Shown piece after piece: positions 57,181-64,000 of a DNA stretch of 64,000 bases. The stretch is from Lasioglossum baleicum (lineage: Eukaryota > Arthropoda > Insecta > Hymenoptera > Halictidae): contig NW_027469122.1 in the NCBI RefSeq assembly GCF_051020765.1, positions 682,001 to 746,000 of the forward strand, written 5' to 3'. Made by a program: the position numbers and the translations under genes. Below the pieces are notes generated by a model, which searched no databases, had not been told where the DNA came from, and saw only the letters and a program-made list of their open reading frames with translations. Position 1 is the stretch's first letter. Each line of letters starts with the position of its first letter.

Positions 57181-57229
57181 GCTTAACGAATAACGAATAA
57201 CGCGTAACGCGTAACGCATAACGCGTAAC
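57181..57229 (+). repeat. Short U variant
   Basis: 31,500 bp after the short U at 25681. Followed by 5g 3+4 and partial B blocks. Confidence 0.85.
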
Positions 57230-58132
57230 GCATAACGCATAACGCATAACGCATAACGCTTAACGAATAACGCATAACGCATAACGCATAACGCATAACG
57301 CATAACGCATGACGCATGACGCATGACGCATAACGCATAACGCATGACGCATGACGCATGACGCATGACGCATAACGCATAACGCATAACGCATAACGCA
57401 TAACGCATAACGAATAACGCATATCGCATAACGCATAACGCATAACGCATAACGCATAACGCGTAACGCGTAACGCTTAACGCATAACGCATAACGCATA
57501 ACGCATAACGCATAACGCATAACGCATAACGCATAACGCATAACGCATAACGCATAACGCATAACGCATAACGCATAACGCATAACGCATAATACATAAC
57601 GCATAACGCATAACGCATAACGCATAACGCATATCGCATAACGCATAACGCATAACGCATAACGCATAACGCGTAACGCGTAACGCTTAACGCATAACGC
57701 ATAACGCATAACGCATAACGCATAACGCATAACGCATAACGCATAACGCATAACGCATAACGCATAACGCATAACGCATAACGCATAACGCATAACGCAT
57801 AATACATAACGCATAACGCATAACGCATAACGCATAACGCATAACGCATAACGCATAACGCATAACGCATAACGCATAACGCATAACGCATAACGCATAA
57901 CGCATAGCGCATAACGCATAACGCATAACGCATAACGCATAACCCATAACGCATAACGCATAACCCATAACGCATAACGCATAACGCATAACGCATAACG
58001 CATAACGCATAACGCATAACGCATAACGCATAACGCATAACGCTTAACGAATAACGCATAACGCATAACGCATAACGCATAACGCATAACGCATAACGCA
58101 TAACGCATAACGCATAACGCATAACGCATAAC

Positions 58133-58139
58133 GAATGAC
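58133..58139 (+). repeat. gaatgac double variant
   Basis: The only gaatgac after 33822. With the 2g, K, 2g, 5g series ending at 58251 it matches 26668-26786 at an offset of 31,465 bp. Then the match stops and M-leader heptads begin. Confidence 0.88.
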
Positions 58140-58321
58140 GCATATCGCATAACGCATAACGCTTAACGAATAACGCATAACGCATAACGCATAACGCATA
58201 ACGCATAACGCATAACGCATAACGGATAACGCATAACGGATAACGCATGACGCATAACGCATAACGCATAACGCATAACGCATAACACATAACGCATAAC
58301 GCATATCGCATAACGCATAAC

Positions 58322-58440
58322 GCTCAATGAAAAAGTCATAACGCATAACGCATATCGCATAACCCGTAAAGCACAACGCATAACACATAACGCATAACGC
58401 ATAACACATAACGCATAACGCCTAACGTATAACGCTTAAC
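58322..58440 (+). repeat. Block M copy 29, 3c type, chimeric upstream
   Basis: Only the last five leader heptads (1a, K, 6t, K, K) precede it, after K, joined to material of the M-free domain. No U, V, 1c or 2a. The breakpoint lies in the K run about 58252-58286. Confidence 0.94.
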
Positions 58441-58559
58441 GCATAACGCATAACGCATAACGCATAACGCATAACGCATAACGCATAACGCATAACGCAT
58501 AACGCATAACGCATAACGCATAACGCATAACGCATAACGCATAACGCATAACGCATAAC

Positions 58560-58601
58560 GCATGACGCATGACGCATGACGCATGACGCATGACGCATGA
58601 C
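58560..58601 (+). repeat. 5g run, 6 copies
   Basis: Within K, as after M at 11565. Both follow 3c-type M copies. Confidence 0.9.
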
Positions 58602-59161
58602 GCATAACGCATAACGCATAACGCATAACGCATAACGCATAACGCATAACGCATAACGCATAACGCATAACGCATAACGCATAACGCATAACGCATAACG
58701 CATAACGCATAACGCATAACGCATAACGCATAACGCATAACGCATAACGCATAACGCATAACGCATAACGCATAACGCATAACGCATAACGCATAACGCA
58801 TAACGCATAACGCATAACGCATAACGCATAACGCATAACGCATAACGCATAACGCATAACGCATAACGCATAACGCATAACGCATAACGCATAACGCATA
58901 ACGCATAACGCATAACGCATAACGCATAACGCATAACGCATAACGCATAACGCATAACGCATAACGCATAACGCATAACGCATAACGCATAACGCATAAC
59001 GCATAACGCATAACGCATAACGCATAACGCATAACGCATAACGCATAACGCATAACGCATAACGCATAACGCATAACGCATAACGCATAACGCATAACGC
59101 ATAACGCATAACGCATAACGCATAACGCATAACGCATAACGCATAACGCATAACGCATAAC
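58602..59161 (+). repeat. Pure K run, about 80 heptads
   Basis: Ends at the doubled 3t,2a at 59162/59204. Confidence 0.8.
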
Positions 59162-59581
59162 GCTTAACGAATAACGCATAACGCATAACGCATAACGCAT
59201 AACGCTTAACGAATAACGCATAACGCATAACGCATAACGCATAACGCATAACGCATAACGCATAACGCATAACGCATAACGCATAACGCATAACGCATAA
59301 CGCATAACGCATAACGCATAACGCATAACGCATAACGCATAACGCATAACGCATAACGCATAACGCATAACGCATAACGCATAACGCATAACGCATAACG
59401 CATAACGCATAACGCATAACGCATAACGCATAACGCATAACGCATAACGCATAACGCATAACGCATAACGCATAACGCATAACCCATAACGCATAACGCA
59501 TAACGCATAACCCATAACGAATAACGCATAACGCATAACACATAACACATAACGCATAACGCATATCGCATAACGCATAAC

Positions 59582-59700
59582 GCTCAATGAAAAAGTCATA
59601 ACGCATAACGCATATCGCATAACCCGTAAAGCACAACGCATAACACATAACGCATAACGCATAACACATAACGCATAACGCATAACGTATAACGCTTAAC
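59582..59700 (+). repeat. Block M copy 30, K type, short leader
   Basis: The leader has two adjacent 1a heptads where other copies have K, 1a. No U upstream. Confidence 0.94.
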
Positions 59701-59756
59701 GCATAACGCATAACGCATAACGCATAACGCATAACGCATAACGCATAACGCATAAC

Positions 59757-60127
59757 GCGTAACGCGTAACGCTTAACGCATAACGCATAACGCATAACGC
59801 ATAACGCATAACGCATAACGCATAACGCATAACGCATAACGCATAACGCATAACGCATAACGCATAACGCATAACGCATAACGCATAACGCATAACGCAT
59901 AACGCATAACGCATAACGCATAATACATAACGCATAACGCATAACGCATAACGCATAACGCATAACGCATAACGCATAACGCATAACGCATAACGCATAG
60001 CGCATAACGCATAACGCATAACGCATAACGCATAACCCATAACGCATAACGCATAACCCATAACGCATAACGCATAACGCATAACGCATAACGCATAACG
60101 CATAATCCATAACGCATAACACATAAC
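59757..60127 (+). repeat. Block B copy 10
   Basis: 3g, 3g, 3t to 7t, 1c, K, 1a. Confidence 0.83.
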
Positions 60128-60400
60128 GCATAACGCATAACGCATAACGCATAACGCATAACGCATAACGCATAACGCATAACGCATAACGCATAACGCA
60201 TAACGCATAACGCATAACGCATAACGCATAACGCATAACGCATAACGCATAACGCATAACGCATAACGCATAACGCATAACGCATAACGCATAACGCATA
60301 ACGCATAACGCATAACGCATAACGCATAACGCATAACGCATAACGCATAACGCATAACGCATAACGCATAACGCATAACGCATAACGCATAACGCATAAC

Positions 60401-60631
60401 GCTTAACGAATAACGAATAACGCGTAACGCGTAACGCATAACCCATAACGAATAACGCATAACGCATAACGCATAACACATAACGCATAACGCATATCGC
60501 ATAACGCATAACGCTCAATGAAAAAGTCATAACGCATAACGCATATCGCATAACCCGTAAAGCACAACGCATAACACATAACGCATAACGCATAACACAT
60601 AACGCATAACGCCTAACGTATAACGCTTAAC
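60401..60631 (+). repeat. Block V plus M copy 31, 3c type
   Basis: V at 60401-60512, M at 60513-60631. 931 bp after copy 30. Confidence 0.92.
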
Positions 60632-61373
60632 GCATAACGCATAACGCATAACGCATAACGCATAACGCATAACGCATAACGCATAACGCATAACGCATAA
60701 CGCATAACGCATAACGCATAACGCATAACGCATAACGCATAACGCATAACGCATAACGCATAACGCATAACGCATGACGCATGACGCATAACGCATAACG
60801 CATAACGCATAACGCATAACGCATAACGCATAACGCATAACGCATAGCGCATAACTCATAACGCATAACGCATAACGCATAACCCATAACGCATAACGCA
60901 TAACCCATAACGCATAACGCATAACGCATAACGCATAACGCATAACGCATAACGCATAACGCATAACGCTTAACGAATAACGCATAACGCATAACGCATA
61001 ACGCATAACGCATAACGCATAACGCATAACGCATAACGCATAACGCATAACGCATAACGCATAACGCATAACGCATAACGCATAACGCATAACGCATAAC
61101 GCATAACAAATAACGCATATCGCATAACGCATAACGCATAACGCATAACGCATAACGCATAACGCATAACGCATAACGCATAACGCATAACGCATAACGC
61201 ATAACGCATAACGCATAACGCATAACGCATAACGCATAACGCATAACGCATAACGCATAACGCATAACGCATAACGCATAACGCATAACGCATAACGCAT
61301 AACGCATAACGCATAACGCATAACGCATAACGCATAACGCTTAACGAATAACGCATAACGCATAACGCATAAC

Positions 61374-61422
61374 GCATGACGCATGACGCATGACGCATGA
61401 CGCATGACGCATGACGCATGAC
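61374..61422 (+). repeat. 5g run, 7 copies
   Basis: Corresponds to the eight-copy run at 20213, but no off-phase c follows it. Confidence 0.9.
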
Positions 61423-61954
61423 GCATAACGCATAACGCATAACGCATAACGCATAACGCATAACGCATAACGCATAACGCATAACGCATAACGCATAACG
61501 CATAACGCATAACGCATAACGCATAACGCATAACGCATAACGCATAACGCATAACGCATAACGCATAACGCATAACGCATAACGCATAACGCATAACGCA
61601 TAACGCATAACGCATAACGCATAACGCATAACGCATAACGCATAACGCATAACGCATAACGCATAACGCATAACGCATAACGCATAACGCATAACGCATA
61701 ACGCATAACGCATAACGCATAACGCATAACGCATAACGCATAACGCATAACGCATAACGCATAACGCATAACGCATAACGCATAACGCATAACGCATAAC
61801 GCATAACGCATAACGCATAACGCATAACGCATAACGCATAACGCATAACGCATAACGCATAACGCATAACGCATAACGCATAACGCATAACGCATAACGC
61901 ATAACGCATAACGCATAACGCATAACGCATAACGCATAACGCATAACGCATAAC
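61423..61954 (+). repeat. Pure K run, about 76 heptads
   Basis: Counterpart of 20269-20983, shorter and in phase. Confidence 0.8.
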
Positions 61955-62990
61955 GCTTAACGAATAACGCATAACGCATAACGCATAACGCATAACGCTT
62001 AACGCATAACGCATAACGCATAACGCTTAACGAATAACGCATAACGCATAACGCATAACGCATAACGCATAACGCATGACGCATGACGCATGACGCATGA
62101 CGCATAACGCATAACGCATGACGCATGACGCATGACGCATGACGCATAACGCATAACGCATAACGCATAACGCATAACGCATAACGAATAACGCATATCG
62201 CATAACGCATAACGCATAACGCATAACGCATAACGCATAACGCATAACGCATAACGCATAACCCATAACGCATAACGCATAACGCATAACCCATAACGAA
62301 TAACGCATAACGCATAACGCATAACGCATAACGCATAACGCATAACGCATAACGCATAACGCATAACGCATAACGCATAACGCATAACGCATAACGCATA
62401 ACGCATAACGCATAACGCATAACGCATAACGCATAACGCATAACGCATAACGCATAACGCATAACGCATAACGCATAACGCATAACGCATAACGCATAAC
62501 GCATAACGCATAACGCATAACGCATAACGCATAACGCATAACGCATAACGCATAACGCATAACGCATAACGCATAACGCATAACGCTTAACGAATAACGC
62601 ATAACGCATAACGCATAACGCATAACGCATAACGCATAACGCATAACGCATAACGCTTAACGAATAACGCATAACGCATAACGCATAACGCATAACGCAT
62701 AACGCATGACGCATGACGCATGACGCATGACGCATAACGCATAACGCATGACGCATGACGCATGACGCATGACGCATAACGCATAACGCATAACGCATAA
62801 CGCATAACGCATAACGAATAACGCATATCGCATAACGCATAACGCATAACGCATAACGCATAACGCATAACGCATAACGCATAACGCATAACCCATAACG
62901 CATAACGCATAACGCATAACCCATAACGAATAACGCATAACGCATAACGCATAACACATAACGCATAACGCATATCGCATAACGCATAAC

Positions 62991-63109
62991 GCTCAATGAA
63001 AAAGTCATAACGCATAACGCATATCGCATAACCCGTAAAGCACAACGCATAACACATAACGCATAACGCATAACACATAACGCATAACGCATAACGTATA
63101 ACGCTTAAC
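62991..63109 (+). repeat. Block M copy 32, K type
   Basis: 41,027 bp after M at 21964. The upstream double leader, with a first copy that breaks off near 62360, is the same as there. Confidence 0.95.
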
Positions 63110-63249
63110 GCATAACGCATAACGCATAACGCATAACGCATAACGCATAACGCATAACGCATAACGCATAACGCATAACGCATAACGCATAACGCATAAC
63201 GCATAACGCATAACGCATAACGCATAACGCATAACGCATAACGCATAAC

Positions 63250-63326
63250 GCTTAACGAATAACGAATAACGCATAACGCATAACGCATAACGCGTAACGC
63301 GTAACGCGTAACGCATAACGCGTAAC
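63250..63326 (+). repeat. Block U, copy 22 (single 5g cluster)
   Basis: Counterpart of 22244. Followed by four 5g and K to a doubled 3t,2a at 63817/63859; the array then runs as K off the end of the window. Confidence 0.88.
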
Positions 63327-64000
63327 GCATAACGCATAACGCATAACGCATAACGCTTAACGAATAACGCATAACGCATAACGCATAACGCATAACGCAT
63401 AACGCATGACGCATGACGCATGACGCATGACGCATAACGCATAACGCATAACGCATAACGCATAACGCATAACGCATAACGCATAACGCATAACGCATAA
63501 CGCATAACGCATAACGCATAACGCATAACGCATAACGCATAACGCATAACGCATAACGCATAACGCATAACGCATAACGCATAACGCATAACGCATAACG
63601 CATAACGCATAACGCATAACGCATAACGCATAACGCATAACGCATAACGCATAACGCATAACGCATAACGCATAACGCATAACGCATAACGCATAACGCA
63701 TAACGCATAACGCATAACGCATAACGCATAACGCATAACGCATAACGCATAACGCATAACGCATAACGCATAACGCATAACGCATAACGCATAACGCATA
63801 ACGCATAACGCATAACGCTTAACGAATAACGCATAACGCATAACGCATAACGCATAACGCTTAACGAATAACGCATAACGCATAACGCATAACGCATAAC
63901 GCATAACGCATAACGCATAACGCATAACGCATAACGCATAACGCATAACGCATAACGCATAACGCATAACGCATAACGCATAACGCATAACGCATAACGC

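Larger units (their letters stand above)
1..64000 (+). repeat. Heptanucleotide satellite array, unit gcataac, about 9,142 units
   Basis: Every base of the window can be read as a 7-bp unit, canonically gcataac. Notation elsewhere: K is canonical, and a digit plus base is a single substitution (3t is gcttaac, and so on). Of the 21 possible single substitutions I find 18. Missing are 6c, 7a and 7g as isolated changes. Variants are not scattered: they recur in ordered blocks (M, U, V, B, 5g runs), so this is a satellite with higher-order structure. The + strand is 3 A : 2 C : 1 G : 1 T per unit, 43% GC, strongly strand-asymmetric, with one CpG at each unit junction. No unit is inverted. Both array ends lie outside the window. 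No gene, RNA or mobile element interrupts it, so all gene-free stretches hold this repeat. A cyanobacterial STRR-like origin or a eukaryotic satellite are both possible; the sequence alone does not decide. Confidence 0.99.

Noticed and set aside
1..64000. CRISPR array
   Set aside because: There are no unique spacers; the units between markers are the same repeat.
1..64000. Telomere repeat
   Set aside because: The unit gcataac / gttatgc matches no telomere repeat known to me, and the g-rich strand has no run of g. The 1c heptads give a short taaccc match, which is incidental.
1..64000. DnaA boxes or an origin iteron array
   Set aside because: The - strand ttatgcgtt resembles the start of a DnaA box (ttatncaca) but fails in the last three positions, and the 2g form fails likewise. 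No AT-rich unwinding region or rep gene is present.
1..64000. Sequencing or assembly artefact with no biological basis
   Set aside because: Ordered variants, clonal insertions and phase-true spacing are hard to obtain from random error. Copy number may still be wrong, since pure K runs longer than reads could be collapsed or expanded.
1..64000. Rho-independent terminators or G-quadruplexes
   Set aside because: The repeat has no significant self-complementarity and no g tracts on either strand.
1..64000. CENP-B box or other known centromere motif
   Set aside because: No 17-bp CENP-B-like sequence can be read in the heptads; the centromere idea rests only on the array form.

Overview
The whole window is one tandem array of a 7-bp unit. 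The canonical heptad on the + strand is gcataac (gttatgc on the - strand). It fills the window from base 1 to base 64000, about 9,142 units, and both ends of the array lie outside the window. I see no credible protein gene, tRNA, rRNA, CRISPR array, transposon or other single-copy DNA. Notation used in all entries: K is the canonical heptad, and a digit plus a base is a heptad with one substitution (3t is gcttaac, 5g is gcatgac, 3g is gcgtaac, 2a is gaataac, 1a is acataac, 1c is ccataac, 1t is tcataac, 2t is gtataac, 2g is ggataac, 3c is gcctaac, 4g is gcagaac, 4a is gcaaaac, 4c is gcacaac, 6t is gcatatc, 6g is gcatagc, 7t is gcataat).

The array is not uniform. Variant heptads recur in fixed order and form higher-order repeats. 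The clearest is a 119-bp block M, which carries the odd heptads gctcaat, gaaaaag and ccgtaaa. It occurs 32 times complete and twice truncated, always in the same orientation. Block U (77 bp, with 3g heptads) usually lies 406-455 bp upstream of M, often with clusters of 5g between them. Block V (112 bp) abuts eight M copies of the 3c subtype. Block B (about 360-410 bp, with 7t, 6g and 1c) follows many K-type M copies. Runs of 6-9 consecutive 5g heptads and pure K runs of up to about 90 heptads fill the rest.

Layout: 1-25 kb alternates U-M-B and V-M units. 25.7-34.2 kb is a domain without M, marked by the double variant gaatgac and by 4g runs. 34.5-41 kb has 3c-type M copies and a roughly 2.6-kb repeated unit. 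41-57 kb has K-type M copies with long pure K runs. 57.2-58.25 kb is a second copy of the start of the M-free domain, joined to an M block. 58.3-64 kb repeats material seen at 16-23 kb.

Heptad phase is kept across the window: every M-to-M distance is a multiple of 7 except three, and those are explained by four copies of one 1-bp insertion. The array has therefore evolved by substitution, whole-unit length change and segmental duplication, with almost no single-base indels.

The - strand has no stop codon in any frame of the pure repeat, because 7 is not a multiple of 3, and all three frames give the same peptide repeat MRYALCV. This produces many long but meaningless open frames. The + strand has taa in every frame every 21 bp.

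Organism: it cannot be fixed from this sequence. Heptanucleotide tandem repeats (STRR) are known from filamentous cyanobacteria, and from memory this peptide repeat resembles spurious proteins annotated in such genomes, but I cannot verify that. A 64-kb gene-free array with higher-order repeats is otherwise typical of eukaryotic satellite DNA. CpG, one per heptad, shows little decay, which suggests no strong CpG-methylation-driven mutation.
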